From Agrococcus sp. SL85 (GTDB lineage Bacteria; Actinomycetota; Actinomycetes; Actinomycetales; Microbacteriaceae): a DNA stretch of 64,000 nucleotides. The DNA lies in NCBI RefSeq assembly GCF_026625845.1, contig NZ_CP113066.1:1674001-1738000 (forward strand). The letters run 5' to 3'. Within the stretch, counting starts at the first letter, position 1. Each line of letters begins with the position of its first letter. The notes under the pieces were generated by a model. The model was not told the DNA's origin, did no database searches, and worked only from the letters and a program-made list of their open reading frames with translations. The position numbers and the translations under genes are program-made. Below, one piece after another: positions 36,966 through 45,380 of this stretch.

Positions 36966-39044
36966 TCAGCGGATCGCGACGTGGTCCTCCCCGTCGGCGC
37001 CGTGGTGGCCGTCGTGGCCGTCGGCGGCCTCGCCGTGCGCGTGGCCGCCGCAGCCGCAGCTGCCGCCCTCGCAGCCGCAGCCGCCGCCATCGCCCGAGCG
37101 GCCGGCCTCCGGCACGTCGAGCGCGGGGTTGCGGTCGAGGAAGCCCACGGGCTTCAGCCAGAAGCCCGAGTAGTCGACGGGCATGATCGGCCAGTCCTCG
37201 GGGCGCGGGATGTGCGTGAGCCCGAACGCGTGCCAGACGACGAGGTCGCCGCCGTCGACCTCGCCGCCCGCGGCGACGTAGGCGGGCACGCCGTCGCCGC
37301 CCGCGTGCTGGTTGGGATAGCGCCCGGCGGGGAAGGTCTCGTCGTCGCGCTGCGCCGTCACCCACAGGTGCTGCGTCGCGAAGGTGCCGCGCGCGTGCAC
37401 GCTCGACGCGGGATCGGCCATGAGCGTCGCCCGCGCCTCGGGGATCAGCTGGTACTCCGTCGGCTTCCCGAGCCCGTTCCTGCGCGTCGCCGAGCCGATG
37501 TGCCAGGTGCGGCCGAGCGCGCCGTCGCCGAGCCGGGATCCGGCCTCCGTCACCCGGTCGCGCCGGTGGCCGAAGGCGTTGCCCCACGGGTTCTCGGGCC
37601 CCATCGGGATGCGCACGAGGTCGACCTGGTCGACGTAGTTGTCGGTGCCGTCGACGTCCATGTCGAGGCGCGCGCAGAAGATGTGCTGGTGCACGGGCGC
37701 GAAGAGCCCGGAGGCGATCTCGGTGGCATGCCGCTGCTCGGTGCCGGGGTGGTCGGCACCGCAGAAGACGATGCCGGTGGCCTTCGCCTCGAACTGGATC
37801 GAGCCGTCGAGGTAGAGGTACCAGAAGAAGCCGTAGTCGTAGTTGCCGACCGTCGCGAAGTACGAGATCACGAGCCGCCGCGAGCGCCGCCCGTGCGTGG
37901 TCTCGCCGTCGAGCTCGCGGTGCTTCCAGAGGATGCCGTAGTCCTCCTCGTGCATGCAGATCGCGCGCGGGATCGTGAACGCCTCGCCCGTGTCGCCGGC
38001 CAGGTGCGCGTCGAAGTAGTGGATGGCGCCGAGGCAGTCGCAGCCGAGCGCGAGCGAGTTGGCGTTCTTGCCCAGGTGGTACTCGCCGGCGTCGAAGTAG
38101 CTGATCCAGCGGCGGGTCTCGCTCGTGTCCCCGTAGGGCACGACCATCTCGGGCACGCTCGCGCGGTGGATGACGCTGCGCAGCTCCTCGCCGTCCTGCC
38201 AGCCCAGCTGGTGCAGCACGAGCCCCTCGCGCATCGAGAAGCCCACGCGGAACCGCCACTGCTCCCACGTCACGTGGCTGCCGTCGACGCTGAAGCTCGG
38301 CCCCTCGGGCATCGTGATCTCGATGGGCTTGAGGCTCGTGCGGCGCGCGCCGACGGAGGCATCGTCGTAGTTGCCGTCGATGTCGGGCAGCGGCACCTGC
38401 CGCTCGTCGACGAGCTTCTCGACCTTCCGCCCCGTCACGTCGACGAGCAGCACGAGGCCCTCCACGGGGAACGACCACGGGTTGTCGCCCTCGTGCGGCG
38501 GCAGGAAGGTGAGCGAGCGCATCATGCGGCGGCCCACCTCGTCCGCCTCGCCGAACTGCCCCGGCGCGAGCGGCACGACGAGCGCCCGGTCCATGTGGTC
38601 GAGGCCGCGGGCGGCCATCGCGGCGCGCCAGCCCGCGTCGGCCTTCACGATCTCGTCGACGAGCTCGTACTCCTCGAAGAGGTACTGCGGCTGCCCATAG
38701 GGAGCCTCGCCCGTGGGCAGCGCGTCGATCGCCTCCACGCGGTCCTCGGCGGCGTCGGCGCCGAGCGCCACCACCGCCTCCCGCACGAGCCCGGAGCCGG
38801 TGTCGAGCAGCGTCGAGAGCACCCGCCGGCCGAGCGGTGCGCCCGGCGTCCAGGAAGCGAGCGCCGCCTTGGGCGCGTCGAGCAGCAGCTGCATCGGGAA
38901 GCGGGTGTCGTCGCGCAGCGCGCCCGCCGCCTCGAGCGCCGCCCGCACCCGGGCGATCTCGCCCGGGGTCAGCGCGTCGAGCGGATGGGCGGCCTCGATC
39001 AGGTGCGAGTCGCGGGCGCCGTGGGTGTGCGTGGCATCGGGCAT
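36966..39044 (-). CDS. Copper-containing primary amine oxidase (tyramine/phenylethylamine oxidase type)
   Basis: 692-residue quinoprotein converting a primary amine, O2 and water to aldehyde, H2O2 and ammonia. The topaquinone precursor Tyr lies in VGNYDYGF. The catalytic-base Asp lies in ISYFDAGEYHLG. Copper ligands are the two His of VHQHIF and a third in FGLTHIPRPEDWP. The closing WLKPVGFLDRNPALDVP is typical of arylethylamine oxidases of this group. An unusual tail of about 40 residues is rich in Cys, His and Gly (CGCEGGSCGCGGHAHG and following). No signal peptide is present. GAGGAGACCCC precedes the ATG. The product aldehyde would be passed to the nearby dehydrogenase. Confidence 0.93.
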   Translation of the reverse strand: MPDATHTHGARDSHLIEAAHPLDALTPGEIARVRAALEAAGALRDDTRFPMQLLLDAPKAALASWTPGAPLGRRVLSTLLDTGSGLVREAVVALGADAAEDRVEAIDALPTGEAPYGQPQYLFEEYELVDEIVKADAGWRAAMAARGLDHMDRALVVPLAPGQFGEADEVGRRMMRSLTFLPPHEGDNPWSFPVEGLVLLVDVTGRKVEKLVDERQVPLPDIDGNYDDASVGARRTSLKPIEITMPEGPSFSVDGSHVTWEQWRFRVGFSMREGLVLHQLGWQDGEELRSVIHRASVPEMVVPYGDTSETRRWISYFDAGEYHLGKNANSLALGCDCLGAIHYFDAHLAGDTGEAFTIPRAICMHEEDYGILWKHRELDGETTHGRRSRRLVISYFATVGNYDYGFFWYLYLDGSIQFEAKATGIVFCGADHPGTEQRHATEIASGLFAPVHQHIFCARLDMDVDGTDNYVDQVDLVRIPMGPENPWGNAFGHRRDRVTEAGSRLGDGALGRTWHIGSATRRNGLGKPTEYQLIPEARATLMADPASSVHARGTFATQHLWVTAQRDDETFPAGRYPNQHAGGDGVPAYVAAGGEVDGGDLVVWHAFGLTHIPRPEDWPIMPVDYSGFWLKPVGFLDRNPALDVPEAGRSGDGGGCGCEGGSCGCGGHAHGEAADGHDGHHGADGEDHVAIR

Positions 39045-39105
39045 GGGGTCTCCTCGTCGAGCGTGACCCTCACGCTAGGTGCGCCCGCGGGAGGTGTCTT
39101 GCGAC

Positions 39106-40107
39106 TCAGCGCAGGCCGCTTGCCGTCGCCAGCGCGCGCGGCTCCGCATGCTCCGGCTCGAGCATCGTCGCCTGCCGGTACTCGCTCGGGCTCTGCTCGA
39201 AGGTCGCGCGGAACAGCCGCGAGAAGTGCGCGGGGTTCACGAGGCCCCAGCGGGCGGCGATCGCGGCGATCGTCTGCTCGTGGAGCGTGGCGTCCGCGAG
39301 GTCGCGGCGGATGTGCTCGAGGCGGCGCTCGCGGATCCACCCGGCGACGGTGATGCCGCGCTCGGCGAAGACCGCGTGCAGGTGCCGGGTGGAGATGAAG
39401 TGGGCCTTGGCGATCTGCGCGGGCGAGAGGTCGGGGTCGCCGAGCATCCGGTCGATCGTGCCGAGCATCTCGTGCAGCAGCTGCCGCTTCGGGTCCTGCT
39501 GGACGCCCTGCTGCAGCTCGGCCGAGACGAGCGTCATGAGCAGGTCGAGCGCCGTGCGCGCGAGCCGCTGGCCGTTGGACCCCGGCAGCTCCTCGAGGCT
39601 GCCGGCGAGCCCGGCGAGGAAGGGGTTCACGACGCGGCCGAGCGGCGACTCGAGCGGGAACGCGGTGGCGGTGACGGCGGCGAGCTCCTCGCGCGGCAGG
39701 TCGAGGTAGCCGTGCGGGAAGGTGATGACCAGCAGGCTCGAGGAGCCGTCGAAGCGCAGCGTGTAGGGCCGCGAGGTGTCGTAGATGGCGATGTCGCCCG
39801 GGTGCAGCAGCGCCACCCTGCCGTCCTGCTCGATCACCTCGTCGCCCGAGAGCTGCAGGCTCACCTTCACGAGGTCGCTCGAGCCCCGCTGCACGAGCTT
39901 GGGCGTGCGGGCGACGATGCTGGCGGTGTGCTCGATGCGGAACACCGAGACCGCGCCCACGTCGGTGCGGGCGATCCGCCCCTCGAAGGGCTCGTCGGAG
40001 AGCGGATGGATGTCGAGCGGCACGAAGTTCACCGCCACCTGGCGCCGCCACTCCGCGATGCCGATCGGCTCGCCGTCGAGCGGAGGGAAGTCGAAGGTCG
40101 ATCGCAC
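39106..40107 (-). CDS. AraC family regulator (FeaR-like)
   Basis: 333 residues. The N-terminal AraC-binding-like domain is at about 10–200 (VSLQLSGDEVIEQDGRVALL, PGDIAIYDTSRPY). Two helix-turn-helix motifs lie at the C-terminus (PAQIAKAHFISTRHLHAVF; IAARWGLVNPAHFSRLFRAT). FeaR-type proteins activate amine oxidase and aldehyde dehydrogenase genes in response to aromatic amines, and this gene sits 61 nt upstream of the copper amine oxidase in the same direction. GTG start with GGGGGCAGC ahead; a TATGCT −10-like box lies about 20 nt upstream. It diverges from the APC permease gene. Confidence 0.87.
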   Translation of the reverse strand: MRSTFDFPPLDGEPIGIAEWRRQVAVNFVPLDIHPLSDEPFEGRIARTDVGAVSVFRIEHTASIVARTPKLVQRGSSDLVKVSLQLSGDEVIEQDGRVALLHPGDIAIYDTSRPYTLRFDGSSSLLVITFPHGYLDLPREELAAVTATAFPLESPLGRVVNPFLAGLAGSLEELPGSNGQRLARTALDLLMTLVSAELQQGVQQDPKRQLLHEMLGTIDRMLGDPDLSPAQIAKAHFISTRHLHAVFAERGITVAGWIRERRLEHIRRDLADATLHEQTIAAIAARWGLVNPAHFSRLFRATFEQSPSEYRQATMLEPEHAEPRALATASGLR

Positions 40108-40267
40108 GCTGCCCCCTTGTGCCGGTCAGCATAGCCGCGCGCGGCGCGCGCGCGAGGCGCGCGCCCGGTCGATCGTGCGCGCTCCGTCAAGTGCCCGACG
40201 GCCCCGGGCAACCGCCGCGGCGTCAGGATCGCCGCGACCCCGCACCGTGCCGGCGAAGGAGCTGACC

Positions 40268-41794
40268 ATGGCGACCGCATCCGCGACCCCCACCCCCGCG
40301 ACCCCGACCTCCGCGAGCGCCGCGCCCGGGGAGGGCGCCGTGCGGCTCGGCGCGGGCGGCGCCGGCCTCGGCGTGCCCGCCATCGTGCTCATGATCATCG
40401 CCGCCTCCGCGCCCCTCACGGTCGTCGCGGGCGGCGTGACGACGAACTACGCCGTCTCGGGGCTGACGGGCGTGCCGCTCGGCATGCTGCTGCTCGCCGG
40501 CGGCCTCCTCGTCTATGCCGTCGGCTACGTGGCCATGAGCCGCCACATCCGCAACGCCGGCGCCTTCTACGCCTACATCGCGCGGGGCCTGGGCCCGGAG
40601 GCCGGGGTCGCGGGCGCCTGGACGGCGCTCGTCGCCTACAACGCGATGCAGATCGGCATCTACGGCATGCTCGGGTTCACCGCCTCGAGCTTCGTCGCGG
40701 CGAAGCTGGGCGTCGAGGTGCCCTGGTGGGTGTTCGTGCTCGTGACGATCGCGCTCATCGCCGTGCTCGGCGTCCACCGCGTCGACGTCTCGGTGAAGGT
40801 CGTGGGCGTCCTCGTGGCGCTGGAGTTCGCGGCGGTGCTCGTCTACGACCTCGTCTCGCTCGCGGCCGCTCCCGAGGGCGTCTCGGCGGCGGGCTTCGCG
40901 CCGGCCGACCTCTTCGCGCCCGGCATCGGCGTGGTGCTCGTCATGGGCATCGCGGCGTTCATGGGCTTCGAGTCGGGCGCGATCTACACGGAGGAGGCGC
41001 GCGACCCGGTGCGCACGGTGCCGCGCGCGACCTTCGCCGCCGTCATCGTCATCGGCGCCTTCTACGCCTTCAGCGCGTGGGCGATGCTCATCGGCTCCGG
41101 TCCGAGCGCCGCGGTCGCGGCGGCGCAGGCGAACGGCCCCGACCTGCTGTTCGTGCAGCTGGGGGAGCGGGTCGGCCCCATCGTCGCCGACCTCGCGCAG
41201 GTGCTCTTCCTCTCGAGCCTCCTCGCCGCGCTCATCTCGTTCCACCACGCCGTCGCCCGCTACGCCTTCGCGCTCGGGCGCGAGCACATGCTGCTGCCCG
41301 CGTTCGGCCGCGTGAACCGCCGCGGCGCGCCCGCGCTCGGCTCGATCGCGCAGACGGCGCTCGCCGCGGTCGTCGTCGTGGCCTTCGCGATCGCGGGCGC
41401 CGGGAGCGAGCTCGGCCCGCTCTACCCGGTGCTGACGCTCTTCACGTGGCTCACGAACCTCGGCGCGCTCGGCCTCATCGTGCTCATGGCGGTCGTCTCG
41501 ATCGCCGTGATCGGCTTCTTCGCGCGGGACCGGCGGGGTGCCGGGGCGTGGACCCGGATCGTCGCGCCGACGATCGCCGCGGCCTTCTTCGCGACCGTGA
41601 CCGTGCTGACGCTCGCCAACTGGAACCTGCTGCTGGGCGAGGCGGAGACCGGCTTCCTCACGTTCGCGCTCCCGGGGCTCCTCGTCGTCGCGGCGGTCGT
41701 CGGCGCCCTCGTCGCCGTGCAGGCGAAGCATCGCCGCCCGCACGCCTTCGAGTCGATCGGCACCGGCGCCGTCCCGACCGCCCGCGTCGACTGA
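40268..41794 (+). CDS. APC superfamily amino acid/amine permease
   Basis: 508-residue transporter with about 12 transmembrane segments. The N-terminal tail is Ala/Thr/Pro-rich (about 40 residues), followed by GVPAIVLMIIAASAPLTVVAG, typical of APC transporters (its ends quoted). The first-half MGFESGAIYTEEARDPVRTV motif is also characteristic. AAGGAG lies 7–12 nt before the ATG. Transcription diverges from the AraC regulator, and the amine oxidase lies beyond, so uptake of the amine substrate is the likely job (inference). An amino acid such as tyrosine or phenylalanine is an alternative cargo. Confidence 0.87.
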   Translation: MATASATPTPATPTSASAAPGEGAVRLGAGGAGLGVPAIVLMIIAASAPLTVVAGGVTTNYAVSGLTGVPLGMLLLAGGLLVYAVGYVAMSRHIRNAGAFYAYIARGLGPEAGVAGAWTALVAYNAMQIGIYGMLGFTASSFVAAKLGVEVPWWVFVLVTIALIAVLGVHRVDVSVKVVGVLVALEFAAVLVYDLVSLAAAPEGVSAAGFAPADLFAPGIGVVLVMGIAAFMGFESGAIYTEEARDPVRTVPRATFAAVIVIGAFYAFSAWAMLIGSGPSAAVAAAQANGPDLLFVQLGERVGPIVADLAQVLFLSSLLAALISFHHAVARYAFALGREHMLLPAFGRVNRRGAPALGSIAQTALAAVVVVAFAIAGAGSELGPLYPVLTLFTWLTNLGALGLIVLMAVVSIAVIGFFARDRRGAGAWTRIVAPTIAAAFFATVTVLTLANWNLLLGEAETGFLTFALPGLLVVAAVVGALVAVQAKHRRPHAFESIGTGAVPTARVD

Positions 41795-41802
41795 CGGCCG
41801 CA

Positions 41803-41900
41803 GGTCGACGAGCGCGCGGCGGAGCCGCTCGCGTCACGAGACCCAGCTCGCCGGCGGGGCCTCGTGACGGCAGCGCCCTGCAGACGCGGCCTCCTCGACC
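41803..41900. repeat. 98-bp palindromic intergenic repeat, copy 2
   Basis: Same length and arm layout as the element at 36848: GTCACGAGACCC in the left half and CTCGTGACGGCAGCGCCCTG in the right half, ending CGGCCTCCTCGACC. It has scattered substitutions. It lies 9 nt after the permease stop. Confidence 0.7.
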
Positions 41901-41935
41901 GGCGAAGAGCGGGCGCGGCCTCGCTCGATCCCGCA

Positions 41936-41994
41936 TCGCAGGCTCAGGGCCGAGCAGGCGGGACTCTCGCGTCCGCTCGGCGCTGAGCCTGCGA
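41936..41994. terminator. Hairpin between converging permease and RimK-like genes
   Basis: 20-nt arms 41936–41955 and 41975–41994 pair at 19 of 20 positions around a 19-nt loop, in the gap where two genes converge. A bidirectional terminator is the simplest reading. Confidence 0.6.
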
Positions 41995-42015
41995 AGCAGG
42001 AGGGGAGGGCGCGCC

Positions 42016-43206
42016 TCAGTCCTCCTGCAGCGGCTGCTTCGGCAGCTTCTTCACCCGCGCGCGGCGCTTCGGCCGGTCGGGGATCATCGAGCGCATCTCC
42101 TCGAGGCGGCCGAAGCACAGCAGTCGGTCCTCGGCGTGCAGCACCTCGCGGCCCTTCGGGTTCGGGATCACCGTCGTGCCGCGGTGCAGCGTGAGCACGG
42201 TGATGTCGCGGTCCCACAGGCCCGACTCGCGCACGGTGCTGCCGACGAGGTCGGCGTCCCCGTGCACGACGAGCTCGGCGACGCCGAAGCCCGTCGAGAC
42301 GCTGAGGCGCTCCCGCACGTCGATCTCGGGGAACGCGACCTGGGCCGCGATGTGGTCGATGATCGCGCCGGCGACGTCGAGGTTCGTGGCGGTCTCGATG
42401 CCCTCGAGGCCGGGGGAGGAGTTGACCTCCATGACGAGCGGCCCGTCGTTGCCCTCGAGCATGTCGACGCCCGCGACCTTGAGGCCCATGATCTGCGCCG
42501 AGCGCACGGCGACGCGCTCGTACTCGGGGTCGAGCGTGACGGCCTCGACGCTGCCGCCGCGGTGCACGTTCGAGCGGAACTCGTCGCCCTGGGCGCTCCG
42601 GCGCATCGCGGCGACGACGCGGTCGCCCACGACGAGCGCGCGGATGTCGCGGCCCTTCGACTCCTGCACGAAGCGCTGGATGAGCACCTGCTGGCGCGTC
42701 GACTGCAGCGTCTCGATGATCGCCTCCGCGACCTTGATCGTGGGGGCGAGGATGACGCCGATGCCCTGGGTGCCCTCGAGCAGCTTCAGCACGACGGGCG
42801 CGCCGCCGACGCGCTCGATGGCGGGGATCACGTCGGCGCGGTCGCGCACGAAGGTCGTGGCCGGCATGCCGATGTCGTGGCGGGCGAGGATCTGCGTGGC
42901 GCGCAGCTTGTCGCGCGAGTTCGCGATGCCGTTGGCCGTGTTGGGCGTGTAGACGTCCATCTGCTCGAACTGCCGCACGACGGCGGTGCCGAAGTAGGTG
43001 ATGGAGTTGCCGATGCGCGGTAGCACCGCGTCGTAGTCGCGCAGCTGGCGGCCGCGGAACTGCAGGTCGGGGGCGTCGCCCGAGAGGTCGATCGCGAAGC
43101 GCAGCGTGTTGAGCACCTTCACGTCGTGGCCGCGCGCGACGGCGGCGGCGCGGAGGCGACGGGTGCTGTAGGCGCGCGGCGCGCGGGAGAGGATGGCGAG
43201 CCTCAT
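42016..43206 (-). CDS. RimK-like ATP-grasp ligase with C-terminal TrkA-C-type domain
   Basis: 396 residues. The N-terminal pre-ATP-grasp domain (MRLAILSRAPRAYSTRRL) is followed by PRIGNSITYFGTAVVRQFE and SRDKLRATQILARHDIGMP. The ATP-grasp core has VVLKLLEGTQGIGV, DIRALVVGDRVVAAM and the Mg-binding VMEVNSSPGLEGIE. RimK proteins add glutamate to ribosomal protein S6 or make poly-glutamate. Beyond about residue 305 comes an RCK_C/TrkA-C-like segment (GVAELVVHGDADLVGSTVRE; RGTTVIPNPKG), absent from E. coli RimK. It diverges from a RimK-associated protease gene and may act on the same peptide. The substrate is unknown. Confidence 0.85.
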   Translation of the reverse strand: MRLAILSRAPRAYSTRRLRAAAVARGHDVKVLNTLRFAIDLSGDAPDLQFRGRQLRDYDAVLPRIGNSITYFGTAVVRQFEQMDVYTPNTANGIANSRDKLRATQILARHDIGMPATTFVRDRADVIPAIERVGGAPVVLKLLEGTQGIGVILAPTIKVAEAIIETLQSTRQQVLIQRFVQESKGRDIRALVVGDRVVAAMRRSAQGDEFRSNVHRGGSVEAVTLDPEYERVAVRSAQIMGLKVAGVDMLEGNDGPLVMEVNSSPGLEGIETATNLDVAGAIIDHIAAQVAFPEIDVRERLSVSTGFGVAELVVHGDADLVGSTVRESGLWDRDITVLTLHRGTTVIPNPKGREVLHAEDRLLCFGRLEEMRSMIPDRPKRRARVKKLPKQPLQED

Positions 43207-43239
43207 GGGGCGCACCTGCCTTCCTGGTTGGATGGGCCT

Positions 43240-43728
43240 ATGGGCACCGACCATCCAAGCACCCCTGCAGCGGCGGGCTGGCGCGAGTGGGTCGCCCTGC
43301 CCGGCACCGGCATCGACCACGTCAAGGCCAAGCTCGACACCGGCGCGCGCACGAGCGCGCTGCACGCCTTCGGCCTCGAGGAGCTCGAGCGCGACGGCGA
43401 GGCCTGGGTGCGCTTCTCGGTGCATCCGTGGCAGCGCTCCGACGCCGACGCGGTCGTCGTCGAGCGGCCCGTGCACGACCGGCGCGTCGTGCGCTCCTCC
43501 ACCGGCCACGAGCAGGAGCGCATCGTCGTGCTGCTCGAGATCGCCCTGCTCGGCCGCACGATCGAGACCGAGGTGACGCTCACGCGCCGCGACGAGATGG
43601 GCTTCCGGATGCTCATCGGCCGCGAGGCGCTGCGCCGCGGCTTCCTCGTCGACTCCTCGGCCTCGTACCGAGGCGGGCGGCCGCCCCGCGCCGTGCGCCT
43701 GCGGAACCGGGGGCGCGGCGGTGCGTGA
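43240..43728 (+). CDS. RimK-associated ATP-dependent zinc protease family protein
   Basis: 162 residues with an aspartic-protease-like fold signature, VKAKLDTGARTSALHAF, followed by RRVVRSSTGHEQERIVV and the ending FRMLIGREALRRGFLVDSS. This is the pattern of the putative zinc protease family (RimB-like) found beside rimK. It is divergent from the RimK-like ligase with only 33 nt between starts, and overlaps the desuccinylase gene downstream by 8 nt. A weak ribosome-binding site precedes the ATG. Likely to trim or regulate the RimK product (inference). Confidence 0.82.
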   Translation: MGTDHPSTPAAAGWREWVALPGTGIDHVKAKLDTGARTSALHAFGLEELERDGEAWVRFSVHPWQRSDADAVVVERPVHDRRVVRSSTGHEQERIVVLLEIALLGRTIETEVTLTRRDEMGFRMLIGREALRRGFLVDSSASYRGGRPPRAVRLRNRGRGGA

Positions 43729-44680
43729 GTCGTTCGCGATCGGCTCGGTGCGGGTGCGCGCCGGGCGCTCGCAGCACGTCGAGCTCGAGGTCGCCCGGCT
43801 CGTCACCGGTGGCGACATCACGCTGCCCGTGCGGGTGGTCCACGGCCGCGAGGACGGCCCGACGGTGTGGATCGACGCGGCCGTCCACGGCGACGAGGTC
43901 GTCGGCGTCGAGGTGATCCGGCAGGTGCTCGCGGCCGTCTCGCCGAAGACCCTGCGCGGCACGCTCGTGGCGGTGCCCGTCGTCAACGTGCTCGGCTTCA
44001 TGACGGGCGACCGCTACCTGCCCGACCGGCGCGACCTCAACCGCTCCTTCCCGGGCTCGGCGCGCGGCTCGCTCGCGAGCCGCATCGCCCACCTGCTCAT
44101 GACCGAGGTGGTCGCGAAGTGCGACGTCGGCATCGACCTGCACACGGGCTCCGACCGCCGCGACAACCTGCCGCAGATCCGCGCCGACCTCGACGACCCC
44201 GAGACCCGCAGGCTCGCGGAGGCCTTCGGTGCGCCCGTGATGCTGCACGCGCGGCTGCGCGACGGCTCGCTGCGCCAGGCGGCGCGCGAGGCCGGCGCGA
44301 TCGCGTTGCTCTACGAGGCGGGGGAGGCGCTGCGCTTCGAGCCGGAGCCGATCGCCGTCGGCGTCGCCGGCGTCATGCGCGTGCTCGCCGCGCTCGACAT
44401 GCTCGACGCCGAGGACGCCGACGAGGCCGAGCCGCCCGTCGCGTGCCGCCAGAGCGGCTGGGTGCGCGCCCGCGGCTCCGGCATCCTGCACCTCGAGGTC
44501 GAGCTCGGCGACCAGGTGGAGTCCGGTGCGCGGATCGGCCGCGTCGCCGATGCCTTCGGAACGGGCGGGCGCATCGTGCGCGCCGACCGCGACGGCATCG
44601 TCGTGGGCCTCACGCGCGCCCCGATCGTGCACGCGGGCGACGCCGTCGCCCACATCGCGTCGCTCGAGCAGGAGTCCTGA
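43721..44680 (+). CDS. Succinylglutamate desuccinylase/aspartoacylase family deacylase
   Basis: 319-residue zinc carboxypeptidase-fold hydrolase. The zinc ligands appear as His and Glu in AAVHGDEVVGVE and a later His in GIDLHTGSD. The substrate region LPDRRDLNRSFPGS and the C-terminal beta-rich domain (GSGILHLEVELGDQVESGARIG) are typical. It is translationally coupled to the zinc protease (GTG at 43721 within the upstream gene). In proteobacteria a rimA–rimB–rimK operon has a related composition. The peptide or acyl substrate is not known. Confidence 0.87.
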   Translation: MRESFAIGSVRVRAGRSQHVELEVARLVTGGDITLPVRVVHGREDGPTVWIDAAVHGDEVVGVEVIRQVLAAVSPKTLRGTLVAVPVVNVLGFMTGDRYLPDRRDLNRSFPGSARGSLASRIAHLLMTEVVAKCDVGIDLHTGSDRRDNLPQIRADLDDPETRRLAEAFGAPVMLHARLRDGSLRQAAREAGAIALLYEAGEALRFEPEPIAVGVAGVMRVLAALDMLDAEDADEAEPPVACRQSGWVRARGSGILHLEVELGDQVESGARIGRVADAFGTGGRIVRADRDGIVVGLTRAPIVHAGDAVAHIASLEQES

Positions 44681-44749
44681 GCGCGAGCTGCTGCGCGGCG
44701 TCGGCCGCGCGCTGAGCGATGCCCGCGGCGACCGGCGGCCGGCGACCGC

Positions 44750-45304
44750 TCAGCGATGCACGTGGGCGCGCTGGCCGTCGCGGTCGAAGAGCATGACGAG
44801 CTCGGCGGGCCCGTCGACCGCCCGCATGGCGTGCGGCGTCATCGTCGAGAACTCCGCGGCCTCTCCCGCGGCCACGTCGATCTCGCGCTCGCCCAGCTGC
44901 AGCCGCACCCGGCCCTCGAGCACGAGGAACCAGTCGTAGCCGGGATGCACGCGCGGCGCGGGCATCGCCTCCGGCTCGAGCCGCACCTTCATGGCGGCGG
45001 TGCGCCCGTCGACGCGGCTGAGCTGCCAGGTGGTGCGCGCGCCGTCGCGGTGCTGGACGGGGCGGATGACGACGTCGTCGTCGCCCTCGGTCTCGAAGAG
45101 CGCGTCGAGGCTCAGCTGCAGCGCCTCCGCGAGCGGCACGAGCACGTCGAGGCTGAGCGCGCGCCGCCCGGTCTCGACGCGGCTGATGGTGGAGGCGCTG
45201 AGGTTCGTGCGGGCCGCGAGCTCGTCGAGCGAGTAGCCGAGCGTCGTCCGCACGCTCCGGAGGCGCGTGCGCGCCATCCGCTCGATCGCGCTGCTGTCGG
45301 CCAC
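44750..45304 (-). CDS. XRE-type HTH and cupin domain regulator
   Basis: 184 residues. The HTH_3 domain at about 10–70 reads LRSVRTTLGYSLDELAARTN and ASTISRVETGRRALSL. A cupin_2 domain follows at about 105–180 (PRVHPGYDWFLVLEGRVRLQ, GEREIDVAAGEAAEFSTMTPH). Such proteins bind a small ligand in the cupin barrel and control an adjacent operon. The gene diverges from the oxidoreductase–methyltransferase fusion at 45381, the probable target. GTG 45304 was chosen; an ATG 27 nt inside is possible. Confidence 0.85.
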   Translation of the reverse strand: MADSSAIERMARTRLRSVRTTLGYSLDELAARTNLSASTISRVETGRRALSLDVLVPLAEALQLSLDALFETEGDDDVVIRPVQHRDGARTTWQLSRVDGRTAAMKVRLEPEAMPAPRVHPGYDWFLVLEGRVRLQLGEREIDVAAGEAAEFSTMTPHAMRAVDGPAELVMLFDRDGQRAHVHR

Positions 45305-45368
45305 GCGTCCATCCTGCCGTCGCCTTGCGGATCCTGCAAGAGCTCTTCCTGGATCCGCCAGGCGCTCG

Positions 45369-45374
45369 TAGGCT
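45369..45374 (+). promoter_or_regulatory. −10 hexamer TAGGCT of a leaderless promoter
   Basis: TAGGCT ends 6 nt before the ATG at 45381. No Shine-Dalgarno sequence is present. It lies in the 76-nt gap between the XRE-cupin gene and the fusion gene. Confidence 0.5.
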
Positions 45375-45380
45375 CGGGCC

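Noticed and set aside
41936..41994. AGGCT and AGCCT in the hairpin arms as further insertion scars
   Set aside because: Both arms still pair at 19 of 20 positions and no reading frame tests them, so nothing shows extra bases.
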